From Hymenopus coronatus (taxonomy: Eukaryota > Arthropoda > Insecta > Mantodea > Hymenopodidae): a stretch of DNA of 64,000 nucleotides. Both the position numbers and the translations under genes were made by a program. Of this stretch, positions 12,164 to 23,079 are shown one piece after another (the stretch's first letter is position 1; every line of letters begins with the position of its first letter). A model generated the notes under the pieces. That model worked only from the letters and a program-made list of their open reading frames with translations, was not told the DNA's origin and did not search any database. Location: contig CM060899.1 in assembly GCA_030762935.1 (NCBI GenBank), positions 57,462,501-57,526,500 on the forward strand, in the 5' to 3' direction.

Positions 12164-12960
12164 AAATATATGATGCATTCCAATCATATGACTTTCTCTA
12201 CATCTCTGTAACAGTTAAAAAACTTTTTCTTCTATTTACTTCAGGCTAATCGAAATAAACATTAGTGGAAATTGCTTTATTACTTGCTTCTTGTAAGTAG
12301 AAGGGAAATAAGGGAATATATTAGGCTAAAGTGATAGTCAAATTTTTAGAAAAGCTGGTTGCCTTATGGTTGAAATCCATTGTATTGCCAGGAGTTGACA
12401 AATTCCCATATGAGAAAAATATTTTTAAGTATTTTAAAACTACACCAATAAAAAGGAATACCTCAAGAATGATCAACTCCACAAAAAAATGCATGTGACA
12501 TAAATTGTGTGTTTTAACAAGATCTATATTTTGTGTAGTAAGTTTAAGGTTTACTAGTTATGCAAAAATTCATCAGAATAAAGAGGTCTTCAGGGGCTAT
12601 TTCCAGAAAATTCAGGATATACACTTTATTTGTAAGTATATATCTTTAATATACAGTATTTTAATCAAAATTGAGAGAGCCATTTTTTGAGCAAATGAGA
12701 ATTTTTTAAAATTTTTTCCATGTAAAAGGTAGTTTGAGCTGAAGGGATTTTCCTCAAAAACTTTGGAAAATAACTTAAATACCATGTTTGATATTTTATT
12801 GACCTTTCATTTTTGAGTTATTGTGATCACAGACACATACACAACCTTTTTCTAAAATTGCTATTTCTGGTGAAATTTCAAAATGCTATTTTGAATTTTT
12901 GGATGGAGCGCAATACTTTCTCTACCTGCATAGCATGTACTATATAAATGAAAATAAACC
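12164..12960 (-). mobile_element. Repeat R, copy d (near full length)
   Basis: Reverse copy. Its distal end begins ATGATGCATTCCAATCATAT, then ACTTTCTCTACATCTCTG. It continues through GTAGAAGGGAAATAAGGG, GATCAACTCCACAAAAA, GAGGTCTTCAGGGGCTATTT, CCATGTAAAAGGTAGTTTGA and TATTTCTGGTGAAATTTC. It ends in a degraded palindrome near 12915-12955. No coding potential. Confidence 0.85.
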
Positions 12961-13249
12961 CTCGGAGATTTTAACGTGTTGGAATACACAATTTGCAGAC
13001 GCTACACTGTCCCAGAATTGAATGTTTATCTGGGCCAGACAATTTAAGGGCAGCTGAGAAATTGCACAAAACGAAGTCAGATTTGGTGCCCAAGTCAAGT
13101 CTCAGTAAGAAAAGTTCTAGCGCCATTTTTTTTTTTTTTTTTTTTTATTGCAGAGGAGTTTTACTTATTTATTTTCTTCATGATCAAGATATTGTGAATG
13201 CACTTACTATTGCCAATTGCTAAGGTCAGTGACTAGAAAATGTAAATAT

Positions 13250-13955
13250 TACAAGAAACTCAAAAATTAAGCAAACAGACATCACAAACTTTCTATGAGT
13301 ATGGATTGATACTGACCTAATCTGGAATACACACATAAATTTTATAAACTAAGCTATGCAATGAGAATCCTTAGTCATATATCCTCTACTGAAATCCTAA
13401 AAGCAGTTAATTTTGGATACATACATTCTGTATTTTCTTATGATACAATCTTCTGAGGATGATCAACCAAAACGAAAGATATAATCAAACTATAAAAGTG
13501 CATTGTAAAAAAATTAAATGTGTCACCATAAATTCATCAACAAAACCAGTGTTCAGAGAATTCTGGATAAAATTACTTTGTATTTACATTTTGGAGATTG
13601 TTGTTTTCATTCACAACAATGTATCACATTTTAGCAGGAATTCTGACTACCATTCCTATAAAAGGGCATCCTAAAACTTGCATCTCAATCATCAAAGCAC
13701 TGAAACCTGTCTACAGAGCATGCCACATTAAGGACTATCTATCTCCTGGTAAATGGAAACTCTTAAATCAGAAACATTTCAAATATAAAGTTGAAAAGCA
13801 TTTCTTAACCCCATGTACTACAGTATGAATGAATTCATGTCTATTCCATTTTCTTTAACTTATACAACCCTTGTAAAATTTGTAATGTTGCTTAAGTTAG
13901 AGGTAAATTGTATGAAATGTAATTTTTTATGATGAAGCCTTTGAATTCCTGTAAT
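13250..13955 (+). pseudogene. CR1/Jockey-like non-LTR 3' portion, family 1
   Basis: Shifting frames show ISSTEILKAV, YIHSVFSYDTIF (compare YFAYIHSLMSYGIIFWG), LCIYILEIVVFIHNNVSHFS, RACHIKDYLSPGKWKLLNQK and FKYKVEKHFL, all from the region after the RT domain. The 3' end AAGCCTTTGAATTCCTGTAA then TTCTTTTGTTGAATAAAAC recurs at about 21760-21800, so both are copies of one family. Confidence 0.65.
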
Positions 13956-14000
13956 TCTTTTGTTGAATAAAACTCGTAAGACAATGCTGAACCTCACACC

Positions 14001-14335
14001 ATGAATTTGACAAGGTGCAGATTGGAGGACATATACTGGGAAACCCTTGCTCCCCCTCTGGACTATCTTTTGTTTGTGAACATAAAAGAGTTGCTTGGAG
14101 GGGAACAATTTGAAACCAATGCAGATGTTGAGGAACATATGTGCAATTGGCTGAACACTCCTCCTCAAACATTTTTCGAAAAAGGTGCATTCAAGTTTCT
14201 GAATCTTTGGCAAAATTATGTAGAGTGTGAAGGAGGTTATGTAGAGAAGTAGAGAAGGCGTCCTATGCATATAAATTTAATCATTAAATGTACACAAAAA
14301 ATTATCATTTATATTTGAATCACCCTCGTATTGAA
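14001..14335 (+). pseudogene. Mariner transposase C-terminal fragment with 3' TIR
   Basis: The frame at 14001-14252 reads LFVNIKELLGGEQFETNADV, then WLNTPPQTFFEKGAF and NYVECEGGYVEK, ending in a stop. This matches the C terminus of mariner transposases (pattern: HLFxxLKExLxGxRFxxDxEV, WLxxQPxxFFxxGI, GxYVEK). About 55 bases on, TTTGAATCACCCTCGTA at 14316-14332 is the inverse of TACGAGGGTGATTCAAA, a typical mariner terminus. The N-terminal two thirds and the first catalytic residues are missing. The open frame on the opposite strand (13860-14270) is a shadow. Confidence 0.8.
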
Positions 14336-14408
14336 ACTGATAAGCAACAAATATTTATTTTAGTCTCATAAAATCAAAATCTCTAATACCTCATTACAAT
14401 GAAAACAA

Positions 14409-14675
14409 GCCCACCTAGGTAGTGTGATGGTAGCATGTTTGCCTCACATTCAGCAGGTTGCTAGTCTGAATCTCTCTTAGGGTGAGTTACCCGGATAAGG
14501 TTTTTTTTGGGGGGGTTTTCCCTTATCCTGAGAAGATGAATGTCAAATAACTTTAAGCTCTATGGACCCCAAGATCATTTGAGCATCATTTCACCAATTT
14601 CCTTCATTGTCCGATGTGACTAATCAAGTTAAAGGGCGTTAAGCTACCAAAAAAACAAACAAAACAAAAAAACAC
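14409..14675 (+). mobile_element. SINE B copy 3
   Basis: Begins CCCACCTAGGTAGTGTGATG with the A box GATGGTAGCATGTTTGCC, then a diverged B box (GCTAGTCTGAATCTCTC), AGGGTGAGTTACCCGGATAA, the GGGTTTTCCCTTATCCTGAG block and GACCCCAAGATCATTTGAGC. It ends GGGCGTTAAGCTACC plus an A-rich tail. Confidence 0.85.
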
Positions 14676-16689
14676 AAATTTTATTTTTGGCACAAGTTAC
14701 TCAGATTGATGAAAACATTCCTTTTCTTGCTGATATAAATATTTTCTTATTTTTCTCATGATGAATGAAACCAGATAGTCATAAGTCAAGTAGTGGTGTC
14801 AACATAAAGAGAAATGAAAGAACACTTTGGTAAGTTTTAATAATTCAGCTTTGTTTTCATCTTGTCATTACCAATCTAGATAAAGGCCATCGAAACAGAT
14901 TTCACCATTGCAACTTATTTTAAATGCTTAAGCAAGAATGAATGATATTTATTTTCACAGCATACATTTTCCTTCACATAATACTAAAATGTAATAATAA
15001 TATTTAACTAGATAATAATTAACTAAAACAGGTTTTTGTGCTACATTTTAATCACTCTTGTGTTCACCTGACCATTAAGAACACCACAATCTTTGGCATG
15101 TAAATACACTAATCTTCTCACAGCCATCTAATGTGCTGGTCTTTCTTTGTCCTTTGGCTTTTTTCGGAAAAAATCACTAAGAACATTTTACATTCTAAAT
15201 CACATGCAGGAAGTTTATAAGTCAATATACCTATTTATATATATATATATATATATATAAAAATGACATTAATGAATTATCAAAACCTCATTTTTTTGAA
15301 TTTATACAAAATTGTGTAAAAATGATTGATTTTTATATCCAGCATGCAAGTTACATTTGGCACTTATTAGATGTTTTCTTATAGAAGCATAACAGTCCTT
15401 TACTTTCCTCTTATACTTTACAGCAGCATTTATCATTAAAAATAAATAAATAAAATTTAAAAAAAGTTTCCATTCTCTTCATTTTTCAAGTTTTTATTTT
15501 ACACTTTACCCAATTATATTTTTAGTATTTATACCCAGGGAAGCTGAATTTTAAGGCTTCTGGCAGATTTTCACATTTACTTGGGGGAAGAATATAATAA
15601 TACACCAGTAATCTTCAATCCAAAATACCAAACATGTTATGAATTGTTCAATCTTTAAAATCCTTGTGTGTTAATTATTCTCAAAGTTCTGCATTTTATT
15701 TTCCTTCTTTTTCAACTGTTAAACATTATTTCATTTACAAAACTTCTGGTCATAAAAAAATGGCAGCTTGAACCAAGTCTCTTGGTTTATAGAAGTATCC
15801 AATAGTCATAGATTACATTAGCATTTAACAACTCTCTGAAATTTGAACCACATAAAATGTATCATTTTCAAACCTTCTAAGAAAACAAATAATTACCTTT
15901 ATATTAAATAAAAGAAAAAATATCCATTTATGTATTGAAATAGATAGTTTTGCAATCAAGGTGTTAAAGATATTCAGGAAACAAATGATATATTTTCTAG
16001 AAATCTCGAGTAAAAATGTAGATTTTGCAACTAATTGTGAGTCCTTAAGGTTCTATGTGCTTCACTTATTCACTAGAACCACACACAGACTGAAAATAAA
16101 ATAAAACAGAAAGATTACAAAGCATGTAGATATACGTAAAACAAGAGAATGAATCTGCTTGAGGATTACGAAATCAAGGAGGCAGGTATTTTTAATGTTT
16201 GTCCAGTAGGTGTACAAAGTGTAAGAAAACAGTTAATGAGAGGAGATAAAGATTTAAAAAATTCTGATGTACTGCATTCACACAATTTTCTCTACTCACT
16301 CTACAAACTATTCATAAAAAACCTTTATTCCATTTCTTGTTATCCAGATAACTTTCACACCACATTTACATATTTCATTGTAGGTATTATAGGGTGCATT
16401 GTATAAGGCGAGTCAAATTTTAAACAGTAGGTAGCTATGTTATGATGGCTCTGAACTTCTATGCTTTTGCATAATCATGAGAAGAAAGAAAGAAAAAAAA
16501 AAGTAACTTCCTTGTTAAGAAACCTATGTATTAGACAATTCAAAGCTATAAAAGGAGTACTTGGAAATAGTTAACTAGTTAACTTTACCAAAATTTATAT
16601 GAAAATCATCTACAATGAAGAGAACTTCACAACAGCTACTCCTAGAAAATTCTAGATGTACATTTCATATGCAAATGTCCTAAACATTT
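14676..16689. other. AT-rich, no gene seen; AT microsatellite
   Basis: (AT)n at about 15236-15259. The frame at 16149-16406 (85 codons) resembles nothing I know. Confidence 0.45.
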
Positions 16690-16995
16690 TAAACAAGGTG
16701 GCTGAGTGGTTAGACCATTTGCTTCTCACCTAGGCATCCAGGGGACCCACATGTGAGATTTGTAGAGATCAAAGTGGCATCTGGGTGGTTTTTCTCCGGG
16801 TTCTCTGGTTACCCTGCCATTCATGCCACTAATTGCTCCATAATAATCTTCCCTGTCATCCACTTCCTCACTTACATACCAGTCATCGGGCCAATCACCC
16901 ATCCTGGCTTCTTTCTGATACAGAGCCTTTGACAGGGAATGGGCATCTGACCCCAGGCATTGGTTGGTGAGTCTAAGTTCTACATATGAGGGTAA
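16690..16995 (+). mobile_element. SINE E (tRNA-like head, GC-richer body)
   Basis: GGTGGCTGAGTGGTTAGACC is a good pol III A box of tRNA-Ser/Leu type. A B-box-like GGGACCCACATGTGAGATTT lies about 40 bases on. The body is GC-rich (TTTTTCTCCGGGTTCTCTGG) and ends in an A-run at about 17006-17018. Only one copy was seen here. Confidence 0.5.
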
Positions 16996-17004
16996 ATAGA
17001 GAAA

Positions 17005-17278
17005 GAAAAAAAAAAAAGTTAAAAGCCTTTTTCGAGAAAATACAAAGAATTACAATTTTTCCATGTAAAGAGTAGTTTGGGGTGGGGGGTAGGGATTTAC
17101 TTAAACATTTTTTTCACATTTTTGGAAGATGCTGAACTTATAAAAAGTTTGGTATATAACCAACTTTTCATTTTTATTCAGATAAACAGAACTTTTTTAG
17201 AAATTCTTTTTTTTTCTCTGGGAATCTTAAAATATGTTTTCCAGTGAAATCTTAGTATCAAATGCTCTGAATCAGTAC
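17005..17278 (-). mobile_element. Repeat R, copy e (partial)
   Basis: Reverse orientation: TTTTTCCATGTAAAGAGTAG then TTTGGGGTGGGG, ACCAACTTTTCATTTTTATT, TCTGGGAATCTTAAAATATG and TTTCCAGTGAAATCTTAG. The terminal palindrome is missing. Confidence 0.7.
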
Positions 17279-17333
17279 AGTGTTTGTACCTATTCCCCCC
17301 CTGATATGGTGCCCCAAGGAGGGAGTGAATAGA

Positions 17334-17605
17334 TTTTTTTTGGATAGTGTTTAATGCCCGCTTTTACTACCTGTGGCACCACAGGAGAAAGTGATGAGTT
17401 GAGGAGACACCTGGCAGCTGGAGCCAGGAGCAACAGCACAGCAATGACAGGATCCCTACAGTTACCAGATGAAAATTTCCTGACAGTGAACAGGCAGCCT
17501 GGGGACCTCACCCTCAACAGGTTCCAATGCCCCCAAGGGGTAGTCCTTATACCCCAGCAACCAGCCAAGTTAGGGGAGGTGAGAGTTAAGCTAAAAGCTA
17601 ACAAA
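17334..17605. repeat. GC-rich dispersed repeat of unknown class
   Basis: Its start, AGTGTTTAATGCCCGCTTTT then CTGTGGCACCACAGG, matches 5991-6056. The G+C is well above its flanks. It is open in both directions (17354-17689 plus, 17290-17604 minus), which in an AT-rich genome reflects composition more than coding. Possibly a SINE body. Confidence 0.5.
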
Positions 17606-17699
17606 CATGATACAAAGGTGATGTATTTGAATTATAACTATGAAAATTTTAAACAATATGTTCTCCCCTGCCAAACAAAGTGTCCTTAAACCTAGGTAT

Positions 17700-18545
17700 T
17701 TTTTACTTTCTCTAGCACATATATACATACAATGTACATAGTAGCTGGAGAAGGAATAGTACTCCACTCAAAAATTCTATGTTGAGATTTCACTGGAAAT
17801 ATGTTTTAAGGTCCCCTGAGTTAAAAAAAGAAAAAGCATTTCCCTGTTTGTGTGTGGACAGCATAACTCAAAAATGAAAAAGTCCTTTAAATGCCAAACT
17901 TGAAATTTACGATTAATATCTTCTAAAGGGTGCGATTCCAAATTTTCAAGAAAATCCCCCCCACCAAAAACTACCCTTTACAAGGAAATTTTTTTTAAAT
18001 TTTGTTTTTCTGAAAAATGGCTCAAACGTTTTTGATTAAAATACTGTATATTAAACATATTTTCATCACAAATAAACTGTATATTATGAATTTTCTGGGA
18101 ATAGTCTCTGAAGACATCTTTATTCTGGCTGAATTTTGTAAAATTGTTAAACCATAAGAGATAGACAAAAACTTACTGCACAATAAATGTAGATCTTGTT
18201 AAAACACAGAATTTATGACATATTCATTTTTCTTGGAGTTGACCATTTGAGATATTCCTTGTTTTTGGTTTCAATTTTAAACTACATAACTTTTCTTAAA
18301 TGGGGAGTCATGTTTCGTTTCATTTCTCTTGTTTTACTGCTGGCCATGCAAAGCAAACCACAATTGCTTCACATAGCAATAAGTTTTTAAAAGATTTGAC
18401 TATTGCTTTAGCTTTCCTTATTTCCCTTCTACTTATGCATGATGTGGATTAAATAATTATCTTTTGTAAGAATAGTTTGTATATTGAACAGCTTGAAAAA
18501 TTTATGTGAATGGAACACATCAGATTTTTTTTTCACAGGCAGTAA
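17700..18545 (+). mobile_element. Repeat R, copy f (full length)
   Basis: A full forward copy. TTTTTACTTTCTCTAGCACA with a degraded palindrome, AGGTCCCCTGAG, ATTTTCAAGAAAATCCCCCC, TTTTCTGGGAATAGTCTCTG, CATAAGAGATAGACAAAAAC, TTGGAGTTGACCATTTGAGA and TTATTTCCCTTCTACTTATG follow in order. The end is ATGTGAATGGAACACATCAG with a T-run. It defines an element of about 845 bp without coding potential. Confidence 0.9.
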
Positions 18546-20356
18546 CCACAAATACTCTTCATTTTTCTTAAACACAAAGCTATCTTTCTTTATTTAGGGG
18601 GGGGGATCCATTTTTACAATAAGTAACAAACACTAAGTGCCAACAAGCACCATAAATGTCTCTCCTTTTCTTGGTTTTCCAGCATGACTTGAACACATGA
18701 CCCTATAACAAGAACATGCTCACAAACAGCCAGTATAAAATACTACAGCAGCATCATCTGATCATAGTTACCAACATCAATGTACTGAATGAACATCATG
18801 GATTTCAAAAGACAATTTTTAAGCACAAAAGGAGATATAGGAGTTTTGCCATCCCATATGATAGTAATGCACACAATTCATTCTCGAATACAGAAAATCT
18901 TGTATAATATGGAGCATCTAGCAATTCTACATGTAGATGTCATTGCTGCAACGTTTGTTATGTCTAAAAATATAATTTTTCAGAAGGGAAAAAGAAAGTC
19001 CTTTTCATACAATGATCCACCCCCCCTTTTTCCATTGAGATATACTTAATCATTATACCAAACTGTTTTTATTTAAATTAAATAATATTTACCCAGAAAA
19101 TCTGATAAAAGTTTGCTTTGACCACAGAATGAATTTCAGGATCTTTTCTGCAAAACCCCCTAATTTGCATTGCTTATTCAAAAACCCTTAGATATAGTTT
19201 TTGAAAATTCCACTTTTACCCTATTATCCCTACTTAACCTAATCTAACCTTAACAAAATCTTGAACCCAGAGGAACCTGTTGTTTGCAGTGGCTTGCTAC
19301 AGACTAATGACCTCTGCTCACCCCATACTTGTTTTTCATAAAACACTTGGAAAACACAAGACCCATTCAATGTTGGCTTACATTAATATTTTGACTGATA
19401 TTACATATCAGCTGTTTTCCTTAGGTTCTTATTTACATTTGAACAAATACTTTGCAAGTATCTGTTTATATATGTGCTCAAGCACATCTTCAACTTGGAA
19501 AAATTCATAAATCCATTCTGAAGTTAAAAGTAAACTTTCAAAAAAATTTAAAGATAATCCAGAAACATTTGGAAATTTATTGTTGTATGTACAAATTTGT
19601 TGCATCTGTTACATAGTGATTTTCTATAGTGGTACTGTAATTTTTATAACTTGTAGATTAAATACCTTCAATACATTACATTTTAATAAAAATATTTAAC
19701 AATAAACATTTAATATAATTTTTGTGTAGATTATACAAATATTATAAATTAATATTATTTGTGCCATATTGCACTGTGACAGCAGTTAAATGAAATGCTC
19801 CATTTCTGTGCATTTGATTCATTCGGTGACTTGCTCTATAATTTATCTAATGTGTATCCTAGCATATACCTTAATTGGATACTACACATGTATGTCTTCT
19901 TTCATTACATGCTTTGTAAACCTATACTAAATGAAAAATTTGTTCCCTTATGTCCCTAATACTTAAATTTTAAACAATAAAAGCTACATCAATCAGTGCT
20001 GTTCTTTGTAGCAAACAGGTGATTAAATCACCAGGTGTTACACATACCTTCCTTTTAATTTAGTGTGACAAATTCACAAATTAAACAAACATTAAAAACT
20101 GAATAATAAAAGCCCATATGAGTCAAAGAATGTAGAGAAAGGGAAATAAAATTTAAGTTTTCACATACATGAGTTTAAAAACTCAAAACTTGAGTATTTA
20201 AACACTGAATCTATTGTATTACAATTGATATATCAATAGATGCAGTATAAAATTCTGAGGCTGTAATACAAAAATGTAATTTTTTTTAAACGAGTAGACA
20301 TAGCAGGCTTTCAAGAACAATCAAATATGCATGCTATTTCGAACGAATGTCTTATA
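18546..20356. other. AT-rich, no gene seen
   Basis: Short frames at 18716-18907, 18789-19049 and 19280-19510 show no family resemblance. No repeat boundaries recognised. Confidence 0.45.
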
Positions 20357-21058
20357 TTTAAATGAATTGAGTCACCTTTTTACTCCAACTTTGCCTTCGT
20401 TTGGGAAGACCGGTTTCAGGGTACTTCAACCCTATCTTCAGTTCCAGGGATGACTGACACTGCATACAACAGGTGCTTGTGTGCAGCCTGGTGTTGTGTT
20501 GCCCTCTAACAGGATGAAGTCATCAATGGCAGGGACCTCAAAATTCATAAGAGTAGTCACCCTGCATGGTGTAACGGATACCATGCTAACTTCATATACC
20601 CAAGGTCGTGGGTTCAAGCCCAGCGGAGAACAATGGATTTTTTTCGGGTGTAAAAACCCTTAGCATGGCTTACTTTGGAAGGGAAGTAAAGCCATTGCTC
20701 CTGTGTCGTAGATTTACGGCACATAAGAGAACCTCAAGCCTGAAAGAGAGGTCTCTGAGCAAAATTAAATGGCCTTTCATGCTCAATTTAGAATGGGACG
20801 TTGAGAACCACGTGTGTCCATAAATAATACACCATTTACATTTCATAAGGGAATTTTCTTCTTTGGCGATAAAGATGTTTTCCCAAATTTACAGTTCCAA
20901 AGGTTTCTTTGCACATTTAATCAACTCTATTTCTTCCTTTATGTTATGATTTTGATTGTGCTACACTTGTTGTATGTAGCATCAGTCATCCCTGGTCTAC
21001 CTAAACGAAGGCAAAGTTGGAGCAAAAAGTGTAAAATGGTGAACTCAGTTCATTTAAA
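20357..21058. mobile_element. TIR-bounded element of about 700 bp with a SINE inside
   Basis: The left end (20357-20470) and the right end (about 20963-21058) are inverted copies sharing TTTAAATGAA, GAGT(C)ACC, CTCCAACTTTGCCTTCGTTT and AGGGATGACTGA. The left arm has an extra segment, GGTTTCAGGGTACTTCAACC. No transposase lies inside, so it is non-autonomous. Without the SINE at 20552-20841 it would be about 400 bp. Confidence 0.75.
20552..20841 (+). mobile_element. SINE A copy 1
   Basis: TGCATGGTGTAACGGATACC is the A-box region and GTCGTGGGTTCAAGCCC contains the B box. Next come ACAATGGATTTTTTTCGGG, CTTAGCATGGCTTACTTTGG, GTAGATTTACGGCACATAAG, GAGGTCTCTGAGCAAAATTA and GAATGGGACGTTGAGAACCA, ending ACACCATTTACA. 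Flanked by the 8-bp direct repeat TTCATAAG at 20544-20551 and 20842-20849. Confidence 0.92.
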
Positions 21059-21124
21059 TTATAGAGCTCCACTGTCTAAAATACTTCTTTTTATTTGATA
21101 TAAGTCTTATAGTTTATACCTTGC

Positions 21125-21210
21125 ATTCATATATCAGCCAGCTGTTCTGTGGTGGCCTTGGACTGGGCGAGGTTTGCCACACTGTCTGCCAGAGTTACAC
21201 TACTCACATT
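21125..21210. repeat. Dispersed repeat fragment, paired with 23250-23340
   Basis: GGCCTTGGACTGGGCGAGGT then TTGCC here matches, in inverse orientation, GGCATTGGACTGGGTGAGGT then TTGGCC read on the minus strand at about 23280-23325. Class unknown. Confidence 0.4.
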
Positions 21211-21454
21211 TCTCTTATGATGTCCTTCAATTCTTGTAACATGAGCAGATTTGATGTGTACACATTAATCTTTAACGTTCCCCATAAATCACATGGTGTA
21301 TTTAATTTTGTATGCTTTGACATGTTCTATGTTCAATGCCTGACGGGCCATCATAAACCTACAGAATGGAGATGGGTCAGGGGGAACAAGGTGGCCACAA
21401 TCCTTGACTAATTATTCTGTCCCTATACACACTTCACAATTCATGCATCTCCAT

Positions 21455-21805
21455 AATCAAAACAGTAATCTGCCTTCAGAGCATATCATACTAAGGTTTG
21501 TCCCTTTACAACAAATTACCAGATAATTGGAGATTACTAAACCACAAACAGCTCAAACATCAAGTAAGGCAACACTTATTAAATCATGTTTTTATAGTGT
21601 TGACGAGTTCATGTCCACTTCATTTCAGACTAATGCCTTAAAAAACAAAAAGTAATATGTCATCAGCTCTCTAATTTGAAATTTCTATTTTGTGAATAGT
21701 GTATATATTAGTATAAGTTGTGGCATAATGTAAAGTGTGTATTGTTAATCTGTTACTCGACAAAGCCTTTGAATTTTTGTAATTCTTTTGGTGAATAAAA
21801 CGTCT
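21455..21805 (+). pseudogene. CR1/Jockey-like non-LTR 3' end, family 1
   Basis: One frame gives LYNKLPDNWRLLNHKQLKHQ and VRQHLLNHVF, the last part of the protein (pattern: NxLPxxWR, FKxxVKxxLLxHxF). About 150 bases later AAGCCTTTGAATTTTTGTAA then TTCTTTTGGTGAATAAAAC matches the 3' end of the element at 13250-13955. Only the 3' end is retained. Confidence 0.6.
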
Positions 21806-21894
21806 ATCTAATTCACAGCAGTGTGCACTCTGGCTGAATCCTGCTGAAACCAACCACACAATCTTTCATTTCTTATTATGTAATAATAATAACT

Positions 21895-22160
21895 CCATGG
21901 CACGAGAAACCTTGGCCTACTGCCTGGCCACTGCATCCTCCATAACAGACGGTCATGGTTGGGGCACAGTATTGGAGGGTAAGACGTGATCAGCGCCTCG
22001 ATCCCTCCCAGCCGGTTAATGCGGTCCTCTCAACCTGGGCTGCTACTTCTCCAGGGACCTCAGGAGGCTGAGTGTGCCCCAGATCAGGCCTCCCAGAGGG
22101 GGAAAAATCCCAATGCCAGTACTGGAAATTGAAACCAGGACTCCTGCTTGGCAAGCAGCT
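21895..22160. repeat. GC-rich SINE-like repeat
   Basis: A GC-rich block in AT-rich DNA, with CCTTGGCCTACTGCCTGGCC, CAGCCGGTTAATGCGGTCCT and AGGCCTCCCAGAGGGGGAAA. On the minus strand a GGTTTCAATTTCC sequence may be a weak B box. No second copy seen here. Confidence 0.4.
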
Positions 22161-22164
22161 CATT

Positions 22165-22640
22165 TCTTGTTAGTTCATAAAAAATATTTAAAACAGAATT
22201 TACATAAACATGTGAATCCATTGTTGTTGAAAAATATGGGACCAATAATTCTATGCACATCAAAGCCCAAATTTTCCAGCTTGGAGGAAATTCAGGAATA
22301 ATATGAGGATTTTTTTTGGTAACCTAGTATCTATTGTTCCGAGTAGAAACGTGACCTTGAAGATAAAACCATGCTTCATCAGTGAAGAACATTAAAAGTG
22401 TGTCAGTGTCACTGTATGAATGGACAGCAATAATTAACTCTACTTGCAGAATCTTATGGCTTTAAACAAGAACTAGAGTTACCTTGTACGGCTTAAATTT
22501 TAGAAGTTTTACTACCACGAAAGCTAATGTTTTGGAAATGTTAACCTCTTGTACTAAATGTTTCAGTAATTTTTTGTGTGTATGCTCTGATACTCTACTT
22601 TTTAAGCTTCTCTTCAATCAGCACACAGCACTGATGAATA
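22165..22640 (-). pseudogene. DDE transposase remnant (DUF4817/Tc3-like group)
   Basis: Minus strand, about 22580 down to 22480, reads VVVKLLKFKPYKVTLVLV. From about 22430 it reads LLMFFTDEAWFYLQGHVSTR then NNRY, followed after a stop by NPHIIPEFPP, LLVPYFSTTM and DSHVYV. This matches the core of the IS630/Tc1/mariner-type transposases that insects carry next to DUF4817 (pattern: KLLxLKPYKxTxVxxL, FTDEAWFHLxGYVNSQNNRYW, NPHxxHExPL). The first catalytic Asp (FTDEAW) is visible. The C-terminal half is missing and stops occur. Confidence 0.75.
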
Positions 22641-22754
22641 CCTTTCTTGTTCAAAAAAGACCTGCACATTGTTGACAAGGTCATGAACAGTTGACATTCT
22701 AGGAATTTGAACACCTTAAACCGATGTTAAATTCTCTAAGACAACTTCTACACT

Positions 22755-22945
22755 GGCTTCCCCCACCCCGTACCTACATCCTTTCAGTTCTCCCCGCTAG
22801 CCGGCACTGCTTTCCTTGACAGCCCGCAAGCGGCTGGCCAAGTTAAGCAGCATCGGGCCTGGTCCCTCTCTGGGTGGGTGACCACTCCGGTAGGTAAGCC
22901 AGCCCACGCCGGCTGCACAGAGGGAAACACCCTGCCCACATTACT
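22755..22945 (+). mobile_element. 5S rRNA-derived sequence (SINE3-like or 5S pseudogene)
   Basis: AAGTTAAGCAGCATCGGGCC then TGGT at 22840-22863, followed by TGGGTGGGTGACC at 22871-22883, matches the internal control region of animal 5S rRNA (TAAGCAGxxTCGGGCCTGGT ... TGGATGGGxGACC). The 5' half and the TTAGTAC segment do not fit a functional 5S gene. The surroundings are GC-rich. A 5S-derived SINE is the likeliest reading. Confidence 0.6.
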
Positions 22946-23079
22946 TCGATACAGACATAAACGCTTGCACAAGACTACATCTTTTATATCACACAGGTAA
23001 ATCCACGAGAAAAGCGGATAGGTATCGTGGTGATTTGCCCCCGCCCGAGTACATTCAGGCGACTAGTTCCTGCTCCTGG

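Noticed and set aside
13860..14270. 136-codon minus-strand open frame (and a nested 87-codon frame)
   Set aside because: Antisense shadow of the mariner C-terminal fragment on the plus strand, which has clear family motifs.
17290..17689. Open frames of 104 (minus) and 111 (plus) codons in GC-rich DNA
   Set aside because: Both strands are open because the GC-rich repeat has few stops. The start of the block recurs at 5991-6056, so it is a repeat and not a gene.
22836..22885. Functional 5S rRNA gene
   Set aside because: Only the internal control region matches. The 5' half and terminal stem are absent.
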